Source: Roridomyces roridus
Taxonomy: Eukaryota > Basidiomycota > Agaricomycetes > Agaricales > Mycenaceae
Length of the DNA: 64,000 nt
Direction of reading: 5' to 3'
NCBI GenBank assembly: GCA_029378245.1
Contig: JARKIF010000018.1
Location: 620,001 to 684,000, forward strand
Made by a program: the position numbers and the translations under genes. Positions within the stretch are counted from its first letter, which is position 1. Every line of letters begins with the position of its first letter. The notes beneath the pieces were generated by a model. That model was not told the DNA's origin, made no database searches, and was given only the letters and a program-made list of their open reading frames with translations. Below, in pieces: positions 24,656 to 35,888 of the stretch.

Positions 24656-26121
24656 ATGACGGACCTCTTCAGGTCTAATGCCACCGACTTCCAGCTTCCT
24701 CTTCATCCCTCATGCTTCGGCGACTCTTCCAACACGAGCAGCATCTGCCAGGTGCCTTCAGCTGCCATGGTCACCTTCCTTAATATCACCAACGTGAGCA
24801 GCTACATCGACGTGTACTGCAATAATCCACCTGCGGATTCTTGCGCATTTGGCTACTGTCCCAACCCGGACGTCGCGAGTCCCGCGGTGCGGTATTCAAG
24901 TGCGTGTCATTCCGCCGCTTTCCGAGTGTCTCTTGCTCAAGTACCAAAGCCTACTTCACCTCCGTTGTTTCCGCTATCCTGACCCTCTACTCGCCGGATG
25001 AGGTCATATCGTCCTTCTACGCCCAGCTGCTTAACGTCTACTCGCTGGTTGCCGCCGCTATCATCGCCATAGCAGAGCACAACCTCACAAAACTCCACAG
25101 CGTCGTCGTCCTCACGCTCGCCGCCTCGCCACTCAGTATCTACCTCGTCTTCTACGTCTTCCGAGAGCTGTTGGGCAAACAGACGAGACTGCAGGCGGTG
25201 TTTGGGCCTGGGCAGTATGTGAATCGGGCGCTGGTGCTGCTTATGGTGCCGATGTGGATTAGCGTCCTGGTGTTCACGTCGCTGCCTACTATTACGTGGC
25301 AGTTTCAGCAAGCTGCGTGTGATTCGTACGTGGTCGTCTTACTCGGATTCCAGTAAACTGACCGTACATAGAGTGGTGGCAAATAACCATATCGATTCGC
25401 TGTTCTTCCTGCCGTTCATTGTCTTCTTTGTTGTCTTTCCTGAAATCGGCGCGATCATTATTGGATCTTTGGTCATCATGTGGGCCGTGGCGATCTTCCG
25501 CCTCCGGAAAGTAATCTGGGCCAAAAAGAACAAATGGTTTCCAATAGGCCGTCTATGGTGCGTGTTTTTCCATATTCCCTTGCTGTGATGCTCACGAGGT
25601 ATCCAGGCGCAAGGTGGTCAACCAATACCCGTTCATTCAATTCTACTCTGTGATCGCCGTGCCGTCCGCCTTTTGGATGTTCAACGTCGAAACTGGGATT
25701 ATTACTCTCTCCCCAAGGGAAGCGTTCCAGGCTACCTATGGACAGGTGTGTCTTCATGATCCTCCGCCGACACCCTGCATATATGCTGACAACACGTCTG
25801 CAGCTCCTAGCCATCTTCGTCACCATCCCGCCCTTCATCTCCCTCTGCATGCTCATCCCCGACCTGGGGCGGTGGTTCGCAGATTTGACGTGGGTGCGGC
25901 TCATCACCGGGCGTAACCTCAAGCCGTACTTGAGCAAGCGCCGTAAGGGGAGCGATCAGTCGGGACAGGGGTCACCTTCGATACTTCCGATGCAGGACGA
26001 TTCCGAGGCGGCCATTGACAAGGTGGGGCTGTTGGCGGAGAAAAGGCGGGGTGATTTGGAGGGGTTGCCTGCGGGTGTTGAGAGGATAGAGTTGCCGAAT
26101 TTATCTTATAGTCGTAGTTGA
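24656..26121 (+). CDS. Unrecognised multi-pass membrane protein, tandem copy 2
   Basis: Exons 24656-24899, 24950-25325, 25372-25557, 25607-25745 and 25804-26121. Same layout as copy 1: cysteine-bearing N-terminus (SCAFGYCPNPDVASPAVRYS), then hydrophobic segments such as LNVYSLVAAAIIAIAEH, VVVLTLAASPLSIYLVFYVF, ALVLLMVPMWISVLVFTSL, FFLPFIVFFVVFPEIGAIII and AIFVTIPPFISLCMLI, and a longer charged tail ending NLSYSRS. Unlike copies 1 and 3 it has no intron inside the PEIG-GAII region nor between FYS and VIAV. It has instead an intron just after ATYGQ that the others lack. Function unknown. Confidence 0.87.
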
Positions 26122-26920
26122 GGACTTTGCTTAGATTATATAACTGTGTATTATAAAAATTACTAAAAGCGGACAAGGGCGTTGCATTATTGTGTCATGT
26201 TTGTATCCCCTTTGATCTCGTTCCGTCATGATCCAGGTCCCTTCTTTCTGATGCACTTTCCACGGAGCGTCTGTGCTCGATATTTTTTGCAGTGCGCCCC
26301 TGGGCATGTCTAACAAAGGTCATCAACCAATGACCGCGTTTCCTGAAGCCTTCGTTGAGATGCTTGGCTACTGCATAGCGCCCATTAAAGGCCTCTCATG
26401 CATATGATACCAGCTGTACCGCGTCCTAAATTCGCCGTGTTTGGGTGAGAAGAGGAGGAAGGCCGCTCAACCGAAGGAGGAATCGCGATCGTTGCCGCAT
26501 TCCAGACACAGATCATCGCGTTGGGATCCGCTAGCCCTCGATTCCCGCAAAATATTTAATCCGTGGCATCCTAAATATATTGCCGCCCACTTCAAGGTTC
26601 AAGTTGTACTTCCCATGTTTGATCAAAATTGCCAAATTAGGGGTCAAGCGTTCACTTGGATGTGCTTGTTTGTGCATGTCCTCCTTGTCTTTCACCACCG
26701 CCGCGAAGACAAGAATGACTTCTCCTGCTCCTGGTCCCACCCGGTGCAAGACAAGCGCGGGCCAGCCCGATTACCCTGGCGGTGTCGCAACTTGACTGCT
26801 GTTTCGAGTCGGCGTCTATACTGGACGTGCTATGCGACGCCATTGATACGCTACCCATCAGCGCCCTGGCCCGTCCTGAAATATAATGCCCATGTCTCTA
26901 ACACCTCTGCAAGGCGCAAA
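26122..26920. other. Intergenic stretch between tandem copies 2 and 3
   Basis: About 800 bp. A plus-strand open frame starts at 26441 and runs into the first exon of copy 3, but its upstream part has no family resemblance and I regard it as chance. Confidence 0.5.
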
Positions 26921-28377
26921 ATGGCCCAAATCTTCCATGGCTCTCCAACGGACTTGCAGCTTCCTCCGCATCCCTCTTGTTTCGGGTCCGGAAACATGAG
27001 TAGTGTTTGCGAGGTCCCTACGGTTGCTATGATGACTTTCCTCAATATTACAAACTCGAGCGCCTACCTGGACGTGTATTGCAATAATCCCCCGGCGGAT
27101 TCGTGTGCGTTTGGATACTGTCCAAACTCGGATGTCGCTAGTCCCGCTGTGCGGTACTCAAGTGCGTGGTGTTACTAAAATTTGTCTCGACGCGTCTCAT
27201 TCCATTAGCCTACTTTACTTCCATTGTATCGGCCATCCTCACCCTCTACTCACCCGAGGAAGCGATATCCTCGTTCTACGCCCAACTGCTTAACATCTAC
27301 TCCCTCGTCGTCGCTGCCATCATCTCAATAGCGGGACACAACCTCACCAAGATGCATAGCGTCGTCGTCCTCACGCTCGCTGCCTCTCCGCTTAGTCTCT
27401 ACCTCGTGTTTTACGTCTGCCGCGAGATGTTGGGCAGACAGACGAGACTTAAATCTGTCTTCGGATCGGGACAGTATTTGAACAGAGCCCTTGTGTTGCT
27501 CGCGGTACCACTTTGGTTTAGCGTCCTCGTGTTTACGACCCTCCCGACTGTTACGTGGGAATTTCAGCAAGCGGCCTGTGATTCGCGAGTGCTCCGTATC
27601 CCTACCGAACTATTACTCAACTTACGACAACAGAGTCATCGCAGAAAACCACATTGCCTCCCTGTTTTTCATGCCATTTATCGTTTTCTTTGCCGTGTAC
27701 CCCGAGATTGGTAGGTTCGCAGTTTTCCATTTGAACTCCCGGTAATTATTTCGCTGTAAAGGTGCGATCATTGTGGCATCGTTGTTGCTCATGTGGGTTG
27801 TTGCCATCTTCCGGCTGAGGAAGGTAATATGGGCGAAGAACAAGATACTACCGATCGGCCGGTTATGGTGCGTGCATAATTCCTCTGCTTTGAAACGGAC
27901 CATGAATGTATTTTGCAGGAGAAAGGTCGTCAATCAGTACCCGTTCATTCAATTCTACAGCGGTGGGTGACCCTTCTTTCCCTTCGATTTGCTGGCTGAG
28001 ATTGTGCAGTGATTGCTGTGCCCTCGGCATTCTGGATGTTTAACGTCGAAGTGGGCATTCGCGATCTCTCGCCGCGAGAACAGTTCGAGGCTACCTACGG
28101 ACAGCTCCTAGCCATCTTCGTCACCATTCCACCCTTTATCTCGCTCTGCATGCTCGGCCCAGATCTGGCTTTCTGGTTTGCGGATTTGGCCTGGGTGCGG
28201 CTACTGACGGGGAGACATCTCAAGCCATATTTGAGTAAACGGAAGAAGCCGGGCCAGCAGGAGTCGGTATTGCCGATGGAGAAGATGTTCAAGGGAGATG
28301 AGGATCCCGAGGCGAGTAGGGAGGGGTTAGCGGGGAGCGAGACCCCGCCGGTGGTGCTGGGGGCCATCTACACTTGA
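26921..28377 (+). CDS. Unrecognised multi-pass membrane protein, tandem copy 3
   Basis: Exons 26921-27161, 27209-27584, 27634-27710, 27762-27867, 27919-27962 and 28010-28377. Start MAQIFHGSPTDLQLPPHPSC. The N-terminal Cys motif and all membrane segments match copies 1 and 2 (for example LNIYSLVVAAIISIAGH, ALVLLAVPLWFSVLVFTTL, FFMPFIVFFAVYPEIG). The tail reads ESVLPMEKMFKGDEDPEASR, the same tail found in the pseudogene at 17375-17877. The intron at 27585-27633 needs a GC donor (gcgagt) to keep the frame; copy 2 has gtacgt there. Intron positions match copy 1. Function unknown. Confidence 0.87.
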
Positions 28378-28606
28378 GGCTGCATACATATTAATATTCT
28401 CGTATTTATCATAAGCAAAGACATACGAGAGGGTGGTTCAACTTTGCTCCTCCAGATTAATTTTAACCTGGCACAGCCAGTATAGAATAAGATGAGTTGA
28501 ACGAGGCAAGCTCTTCACTCATCAAGATGACTTCCCTACGAACGCGTATGTCTATTCTCCATCCACGAACGCCAAATCCAACCAAAAACATTTCACAGAG
28601 CCAAAC

Positions 28607-28751
28607 ATGATTTCGAACGTCTTCATCACCGCAAGCAAACCCGTCGGCTCCTACTGGCCTCCCACCCGGCGCGCCCAGCCGCTGTGCGTGGTACTGCTGC
28701 AGCTTGTCCAACCAGATTTATTTGTACAAAAATTATGGTTCGGATGTGTGA
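28607..28751 (+). pseudogene. Decayed small secreted cysteine-rich protein gene
   Basis: The DNA atgatttcgaacgtcttcat matches the start of the intact gene at 44610-44900. It then jumps straight to the region of the cysteine motif, so the signal peptide core and propeptide are deleted. The cysteine part can be read as CAWYCCSLSNQIYLYKNYGS followed by an early TGA, in a frame different from that of the ATG. One conserved Cys is replaced by Tyr. Not functional as a secreted protein. Confidence 0.8.
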
Positions 28752-28904
28752 AAGGAGGATGAGCATACTGGGGTTCGGCCTTCGGGTGTGTGTTGAAGGG
28801 AACTTCGCAACCCAAGAAATAATTGTAACTTTGTGAAATGGTGCTACTACATCTGAATTTCGGCCAAGGCAGCTGTGGTTTCATAGTTATTGTTTGCCTC
28901 GAGT

Positions 28905-29767
28905 CTACGCCTTCTTCCACTGCTCGGCTTTCAAGGTGAATCTAACAGAGGTTCAGTAATCGTCGCCTGCAAGACAACTCACGCGAAACGTACCTATAAT
29001 CCCAGTCTGCCTGGTCTGGCCGAGTAGCCAAGTCAGTGTACACTGTCGCATGCTGCGGACCACTGGTCCAGAACTCCGACAGAGGGTCAAGTACGCCTCC
29101 CGTCTCGGCGTTTACCAGAGAAGCAAAGTAGAACCTGTATTGTAAATCAGCCAACCCGATAAAAATTAGACAACTAGTACTTACCGGAACTTCTCTTTGG
29201 CATACGCATGAGCTAGAAGCTCAGCCATCCTCCATTCGTCCGTCTTGTGCAGAACCCCACTGAAGAACGACGTCTTCCAGAAAGGTTCCCAGGGCGTTGG
29301 GTTGCCGGTGATAATGAAGGTCTTCAACGCGTCCTTGTTCGACTCGGCGCGGAATGCCGCTACCGCCTCTTGAGCGGCAGCGAACACGGAGAGCGCGACA
29401 GCAGACATCTCTGTGAACTTGTCCAAAGGGGTGGATAGCGGGTCGTCGGGAATGGGCGGGGCGGAGAAGACACTTCCTGTATAAAGAGTTGAATCCACAT
29501 GTTGGGGAGCGCAAAGTAACGCCTACCGTTGAAAATCACAACACTGGGCGGTCCAAGCTCCTTGTTGACAGAGGCAAACGCCTCCTTGATCGTCTCGGGG
29601 CGCGTAATGTCCAGAGCGACGGGGAAGTAGCCGTCTTTCTTGACGTCCTCGACGACGGGTTTGCGAGAACCAAGTGCAACTTGGTAACCCTTGGCTTTGA
29701 GGGCTGCAGAGGTATGCTGGCCGATGTTGGGACCGGATCCGATGATGAATGCAATGAGGCGAGACAT
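28905..29767 (-). CDS. Short-chain dehydrogenase/reductase-like NAD(P)-binding protein (copy 1)
   Basis: Exons 29527-29767, 29185-29476, 28994-29134 and 28905-28941. The start MSRLIAFIIGSGPNIGQHTS carries a Rossmann-type glycine motif, followed by ALGSRKPVVEDVK and VALDITRPETIKEAF. Further on are PPSVVIFN, a DKFTEMSAVALSVFAAAQEA helix, FIITGNPTPW and a C-terminal part ending FTLKAEQWKKA. The fold and cofactor site fit the SDR superfamily. The standard YxxxK catalytic pair is not evident, so the reaction is uncertain and it may be an atypical or non-catalytic member. Its paralogue at 43596-44463 is nearly the same in length and splice positions. Confidence 0.88.
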
Positions 29768-30550
29768 GGTGGTAAAGGCGAAGGGGAACTGGGATGGTGT
29801 TGACAAAAACGACGAGCTTCGAACCTGTTAAATACATTTCTCAAGCGGCCTCCCAGGCCTTACCTGATGAAGCATTGAGTAAGATATCGCTTCTGAATGA
29901 TGATTCATGTCTTTTGAACTTGGAGTCCAAAGGCGGGCTTCCGCAACTTGGGATCAATGGATGATTCAGCCACCACCGCTGACTGAGATTGCAGCTGGAC
30001 CAGCCAGTGAGGCCCAGCGCAAGGATTGGGTATCGATTTTTCATGTTCACAAAGGTCGGTCACTGTCCCACGGCGGCGGGCTGGACCGCGATTTCCCACA
30101 AAGATTGCCCTTGGATTGCCCAGATATCTTGTGGCGTAGACAGAGAATGACATTTGTACAATTTTCTCTCACCATTCAATAACGTCAATGTCGACTTTAG
30201 CGAGGCCCAGAGGATCGCATGCGCATTTCATTGGAAAGCGATATCCATCCAACGGTCATTGACACCAAACGACAAGGACCGTGTGTTGCGTAGGCGAGAC
30301 AGGGAGTCTAGAACTTCGTGGGTGTCTCTGGATTAGCTCCTGGCCGAATTTCAAAATGTGGAATGTAGTGGTGGTCGAGGTCTGAGTTTGGGGATCACTG
30401 TTTGCCGAAGTGACCGCATCACACATCGCAAACCTAATGCGGCTATGTGGCTGGCGTTGAACAGTTCTTCCTGGTTGAGCTCTTTCAAAAGGGAGATTCT
30501 CTGATACATAACTTACACCATGCCAAGGAACGAAGAATACAAATTACGAT

Positions 30551-33305
30551 TCAAACAAGCATCCCGATAGCCCTCGTCTGCATTTCCTCCACCATCTCCA
30601 AGCCCAAAATCGTCTCAACAAAAGCACGCGCCTTCTCATACATCGCCTCCCAGGACTCCTTCTCAACGCTAAGCCCGATCTTGGCGCGCAAATACGCCAT
30701 GGCAATCAAAGTTGGGAAAACCTCATCTGGCGACGCGACAAGGTCCAGACGAGCTTCATCAACGTCGACGTCCAGCAAAACCAATCTGAGGACACCACCC
30801 GAAAAATGGCCGTCGAAATATTGAAGCCTGGCTAGGGCCTCGAGAATCGAGTCCGAGTCGCCACTAACGTCGGCCGCAGGTTGACCAGCCATGTTCGCCG
30901 AGGAGACCGTGCCGCTCCTTTCCGGACGTGAGGCCACTCGGCACCGCTGTGGACTGAAAACTGGTAGAAGCCCCTCGTTGCTACGCGAGCTTATTATCAA
31001 CGGGCGTGCACGCAAAGAAGTCCTCTCATACAACCCACACTTGTTGCACACGATCTTCCCCGGATTCAGGGTCGACCGACGCCAAGACGGGGGAGATGTG
31101 GTGTGGCAGTTGAAGCATTGCCGACGGAGGAGCTGCGTGTCCTTGGAAGCAGCGTCATCCAAGTGTTGTATTGGCAAAGACGCCGATGGAAGATTTCCTT
31201 TCGGCGTTTCAAAGTGATTCGACGGCGAGTCATCGACGACCACAAAAGACGTCTGTGAGGAAGAGATAGAGTACATGGTTCCCAAACGAGCGATAGATGC
31301 ATGCACCGTCCGTGCGAGGAGGTCGCAATCGTCAGGCACGGATCTGGCTAAAGCATGTTGACCATCCTCGAGGTCCTGGATGATCTTCCGCGCAGCGAGA
31401 GCATGGAGTACTGGTGCAGAATCCGGCGCATTGGGCAGGTTGGACAGGGTGACGGGAACGACTAGGCGGATCTCTGTGCCCTCTGCAGTTGCTCCGACGA
31501 GGGTTACGGCCTTGGGTACCAGATTATCTAATATGTCATCAGGATCGCGAAGAGAGGAAGTATATCACCGCATACCTTGGGTAATGCAGTATAAATTGAG
31601 ACGATTCGCCGGGTTGATGGTTTGTAGCCTGAAGGGAGATTGCTGGATTCGTGAAAGAGGGGGCAGTGCGACCGGCGGAGGAGGAGGAACAGGTTCCAAG
31701 TCGAGTTGTAAGGGATCAAAGGTCTCGTCGAACATGCTGAGAAGCGTCTTCTCCTTCTCCTTCCCTTTATCAATGTGCTCGTCCTCCTCGCCAGAAACCA
31801 CCACAAACTCGTCATCGTCGTCCCGTTCCTCGACTACATCCACACCCCAATCGACAGTTATATTCGCCAACAGCGGCGTCCGCGCAGCTCTCAGCATTCT
31901 CGCAATCTTGCCCGTGAAGCTCGTCTCTTCCTCTGTGACCAACACGCATGTCCCATTCCCCACGCGCGCAATACCTTCACACATATCCGTCGCAGCCGCA
32001 CTGCCAATGCCAAGCACCGAAACGCGCAAATACGCGTCCGTGGAACAGCTAGCAACGCCAGTCTTCACCTCCTCCAAAACGCTCCCGACATCCCACGCAG
32101 CGCCGTCCGTCAGCAAAAAGACACTCGTCGGCCTATCAGTTCTCCTGCTACCGAAACACCTCGCTAGTGCCGCCCGAATCTGCGTCCCGCCGTAATTCGC
32201 CTGCATCCCATCCACATGTGCTGTGGCCTCGTCAAGGGTCTCTTGATTGTACGTCCTACTCCCCTCCCACAGCATCGTGCAACTGGAACCAAAGGACGCA
32301 ATCTGGAAGAGGGTACCTTGCGCGGGGAGCGAGCGAAGCATCACTACGAGAGCTTTGTGTAGCGCAGCTATGCGCTGCCCGCGCATGGACCCGCTCCGGT
32401 CGACGAGGAAGATGAATTCCTGCCGCGGGATGTCGGGCAGCTTGAAACGCGGAACGACGCTGAGTGCGAGGGCGACGGTACGGTGGAAGGGGTGGATCTC
32501 TGCGACGCAGCGCGGGGCGTCGAGGCCTGCGGATCGCATGGTCAAGACAAAATCACGGTCTAGATCTGATGCAGAGGACAGCATGACGCGGGCGTAGTGC
32601 GAAAACGGCAGCTCAGCTGCGTCGGGGAGGAAAGGATCTGGTCCCAATTGCAAAGAGATGCTGTGGGATGGGCTGCCTATGTGAACAATTGGGGACACGG
32701 CCTCTAGATCGACCACGATATCTAGAAAGGCGGACGAGGCGGGGATTGAATACGGAATCGGAGAATAGCCAAAGCGTTGGCAGATGCTCATGGGGAGGTG
32801 AAAGCGTACAGAATTGTTTTCCTCGTCTTCAGTAAGAACAGTGGCATAGACGAGTTCGATCTGGACTGTTTCTCTTGGGTGGATGTTCCCCACGGCAATT
32901 GAAAACACTGACACAAAGTCAACAAGAGTACTTAAAGGAATGGAATCGAGTCTCACCATCGGGGGTCTGCTGTTCCACGAGCGCCGCACCATGTCCTTGA
33001 ACCAAAGCCGCCTCGTATGTTTCTCTAGCCTCTTTTCTCTCCTGCACGACACCATCGACGCGCGTCCCATCCCCGCGTATCATCGCAAACTTGCACACTA
33101 CAGCGCGTGCGGGGACTGGAAACGTATATGTCGCTTCAAGAGGCCAATTATGCTCGTTCTCATACGTATGTACGAGCGTGACCTGCGCTGCGAGCTCTTT
33201 GATGGTCGCGGAGGCTTGGACACGGAGGAGCGGTAGAAAACCACGGTGATGCAGAGAGAGAGCCATCGTCGGTGGAAGAGGGGGTGGGCCAAGGTTTTGT
33301 TTCAT
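30551..33305 (-). CDS. VIT-vWA protein with an embedded GATA-type zinc finger
   Basis: Exons 32957-33305, 31576-32907 and 30551-31527 give about 885 residues (a start at 33266 is also possible). Residues about 15-120 form a VIT domain (ASATIKELAAQVTLVHTY, FPVPARAVV). A vWA domain begins near 280 with the MIDAS motif FLVDRSGSMRG at 286-290, NYGGTQIR and LLTDGAAWD. A C-terminal domain resembles that of VWA5A/PARP4-type proteins (LEALARLQYFDG, MAYLRAKIGL). Between them, at about 698-735, stands C-F-N-C, WRRSTLNPGK and CNKCGLYER, a GATA-type zinc finger in one continuous exon. VIT-vWA proteins are thought to act in protein-protein contacts. The finger suggests DNA or protein binding in the nucleus, which is inference. 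Both paralogues lack the finger. Confidence 0.92.
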
Positions 33306-34203
33306 CGTCACCTGGAGCAGTGCCTCGAGAAGCGTTGGAAACCCGCAGCGGCGACACCCATTCAGATGGGTGTTCGTCTTTTCAAAAATAGGGCGAGAGA
33401 CTGGAGGCCTGCAGCTGGCCTGATGCAAGAAAGTCTACATACTCATGAGCCGCGGCCTTCCCACCCTGCCAGCTGTAGGCCTCCAATCGAAAGCTCAGCG
33501 TTATGCCCGGACGGGATAGATTGAGTTTCGTACCTTGTTCAGTGACTGGGTGATCAGAAAAAGAGGTACGGCCGTGTTTTCAAAGTGTGCATCAAGGCTG
33601 AAAGCAAGAGCAGAGGGACCAAAAAGGGAACGATTGGTAGACGACCTACATACCTATTGCTGGAAAACTCCCACCAATCAAGTCGTGGCCTTCCCAACCG
33701 TCCCTGGAAAAATCCGTCTCGGACCGGTCGATTTGAGTTTTGCACCTCGTTCAGGCTCCCGTGCGTGTCAAGAAGAGAGGCAAAACAGGATGCGACGCAG
33801 CCATCCACATTGCCCTCTACATACTTTGCAGCCGCGATAAGCGTGCGTGGATGGCTGCGTCGCATCAAGGTCACCCCCACTCGGCTGAGATGGTGATCTG
33901 CGTTTTGTTCCTTGTTCCGAGTACCGCCCCTGTGAGGTTGCTCGAAAGCGCACCGAGATGCATACAACATCAAGCAGAGGTTATATTTTTTATGAGACAC
34001 GAAGCAGCCAAGGAGCAGCTAAAGTAACGTATAATACTGGGAATAAAGAAAGAAGAGGGTGAGGCGGGGCGCGGCTTTTGCATGTACAAGGTGAATATAA
34101 AGAAAGGATTGGAGGTAAGGTACGAGACGATACGATACGAGTGAACGAGCGAAACTTGGAGCTTGTTGATCTGGCAATATGCAGCATGCGAGAGACGGGA
34201 CAT
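33306..34203. other. Intergenic stretch with a perfect 20-bp inverted repeat
   Basis: About 900 bp between the VIT-vWA gene start and the NHP6 3' end. It holds a 20-bp perfect inverted repeat (33789-33808 and 33847-33866). A weak direct repeat of 'tgagttt(c/t)g(t/c)acct(t/c)gttcag' sits near 33523 and 33734. No gene is seen. Confidence 0.6.
33789..33866. repeat. 20-bp perfect inverted repeat, 38-bp loop
   Basis: gatgcgacgcagccatccac at 33789-33808 is the exact reverse complement of 33847-33866. The intervening 38 bp do not pair. It could form a strong hairpin in RNA or DNA; no adjacent target-site duplication was noticed. Confidence 0.8.
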
Positions 34204-35075
34204 TTAGTCATCGTCCGCCTCGTCCTCCTCCTCGTCGCCGCTGGCAGGCGCGCTGGTCTTCTTGGCCTGCCCGCTGTCGTACGCGAGCTTCTCGTCCTCA
34301 GCGCGCGTCTTGTCCTTGGCAGCCTGCTCGACGTAGGGCTTCTTCTCCTCGTCGTCGAGCTCTTTCCACTTGGCACCCAGCAGCTTGCCGACCTCGCCTG
34401 CATCGAGTCAGCATCGATGCAAGGAACAAGAAGCAAGGGACGTACCGAATCCGGCCTCGGGGTTCTCAGTCTTGATCCTCTCGCGCCAGTCCTGGCTGAA
34501 GAACATGTACGCAGAGAGGGCGCGCTTGGGGGCGTTGGGGTCCTTCTTGCCCTTGCCACGGGCGGGCTTTTCAGCCTTCTCGGCGGCCTTGCGCTACAGA
34601 AGTGGGTTAGTACGCAATGTCAGGTGGAAGATATGTCAGAGGATGAAAGCTCGACAAAGGGTCGAGCCATCGAAGGGGCGTGACGTGGCAACCTATCGAC
34701 ACGGCGACGAGCTATCCCAGAGGGAGGTGAAAGGCCCAGAAGCAAGACAAGGATAGCTCGAGATAGCAGTCGTGCACCACAAATACATCCGATGGCCGTG
34801 ACGTGGCAACCAACGAGGGCGACGACGACGACGATGGCCCCAGTGGCCGCCATGGAGTATGGTGGAAGGTGTCCGAGGACTGAGACATATGACATCAAAG
34901 TCGATGGAACACCTGATGCGCCCCTCGGCGTGACGAGCAGCATGACAAGGGGGGCTGGCGACGCCCCAGGAGCCGACGACGAGCGAGCGACGGCGGTCCC
35001 GGGGCTAGTCGAGAAGGAAAAGACGAATGTGATGCGAATGAAGGTACTCACTTTGGGTTTGGACTCCTTGGGCAT
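34204..35075 (-). CDS. NHP6: HMG-box chromatin protein, Nhp6 type
   Basis: Exons 35052-35075 (24 bp, MPKESKPK), 34446-34593 and 34204-34397 give 121 residues. A basic Lys/Ala-rich lead is followed by one HMG box: [40 protein letters not shown] and [20 protein letters not shown]. An acidic tail ends EEEDEADDD. Small single HMG-box proteins of this kind bend DNA non-specifically and assist FACT and transcription complexes in the nucleus. The acidic tail is longer than in the yeast protein. The first intron (34594-35051) is 458 bp, about ten times the usual size here. Confidence 0.95.
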
Positions 35076-35888
35076 ATCTGGGGACAAAACGCGAGGATCA
35101 GCTTCATTCAAGGGCTACGAGGGCGATACGGAGGGCAGAGAAGGCAGGAAGAGGGCATGGGGAGCAGAGTCAGGTCGCGCGGCAGACGCGACTGGAGCCA
35201 AATAAAGCACGCGCCCGCTGCTGCCCATGGCATCGAGCACGACGACGACGAGGCTTATCGCGGTCGTCTTCGCGGGCAAAATGGTGGTGAATGAGACAAA
35301 GAACTCACTGGATGTGAAAAGGGAGTGAAAAGAGGGCGGTGGAGGGGAGTGGGATTTGTTGGAGGTTTTGGCGGGGGCTCTGTACGCCTACTGCTATTGC
35401 GCTGGCTGCTGGCTGAGGTGGGCGAGTCCGCTTTATCTGACTAATATTCGTCGGAGTTTGAATTCACGCACGGACTCGCTGCCGACGGGCCGAGTGGAAA
35501 CAAACGTCAATAGTCAACATGGTCACGTTCCAGACGCGCTGGCTTTCTCGTGACTGGCAACCCACAATACAATTTAGAAAGAAACCAAGGCTCGATCTGA
35601 ATGCTTGCTTGCTGGCTACCTCTGGCGGTTCCTTCAAGTTGTCCACCCTTTTACAGTCGACGCAAGAGATTTTCGAGGTCAAGAGTGAACGATTTCCACT
35701 CGACACGGCCGTTATTTATGGTTCAGCCGAATCTTGCGGACAGTGGTGCGGAGAGTCACATCTCATACGCCGCTGAACCGCCCGAAACCGCTCGGCGCAT
35801 TTAAAAACGGGTCAAGAAGCTTCGTTTCCCTCTCCACCAGCCAATTTACCGTGCCCGCTTCTCTCTTACACCTCTGACCCGCCCAAGA
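35076..35888. other. Divergent intergenic region, no gene seen
   Basis: About 800 bp between the divergent NHP6 and NTF2-sized genes. A 'catttaaaaac' sequence near 35799 may serve as TATA element for the plus-strand gene. No coding sequence is recognised. Confidence 0.5.

Larger units (their letters stand above)
28430..30445. repeat. Inverted segmental duplication, copy 1 (SDR + secreted protein block)
   Basis: About 2 kb that aligns in reverse complement with 43050-45085. Landmarks: ggttcaactttgctcctcca near 28436 matches the reverse strand near 45070, and the far end 'gtttgcgatgtgtgatgcgg' near 30420 matches 43060. It holds an SDR gene and a decayed secreted-protein gene in the same relative order and convergent orientation as copy 2. 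Confidence 0.85.

Noticed and set aside
26441..27178. 245-codon frame that includes tandem copy 3 exon 1
   Set aside because: The first 160 codons have no family resemblance; the real start is the ATG at 26921 by comparison with copies 1 and 2.
31380..32195. 271-codon open frame on the plus strand
   Set aside because: Antisense to the vWA-containing exon of the VIT-vWA gene, which is clearly the real gene.
33990..34559. 189-codon Arg/Pro-rich open frame on the minus strand
   Set aside because: Same strand but wrong frame relative to the HMG-box exons of NHP6; composition reflects the shifted frame and it reads through two introns.
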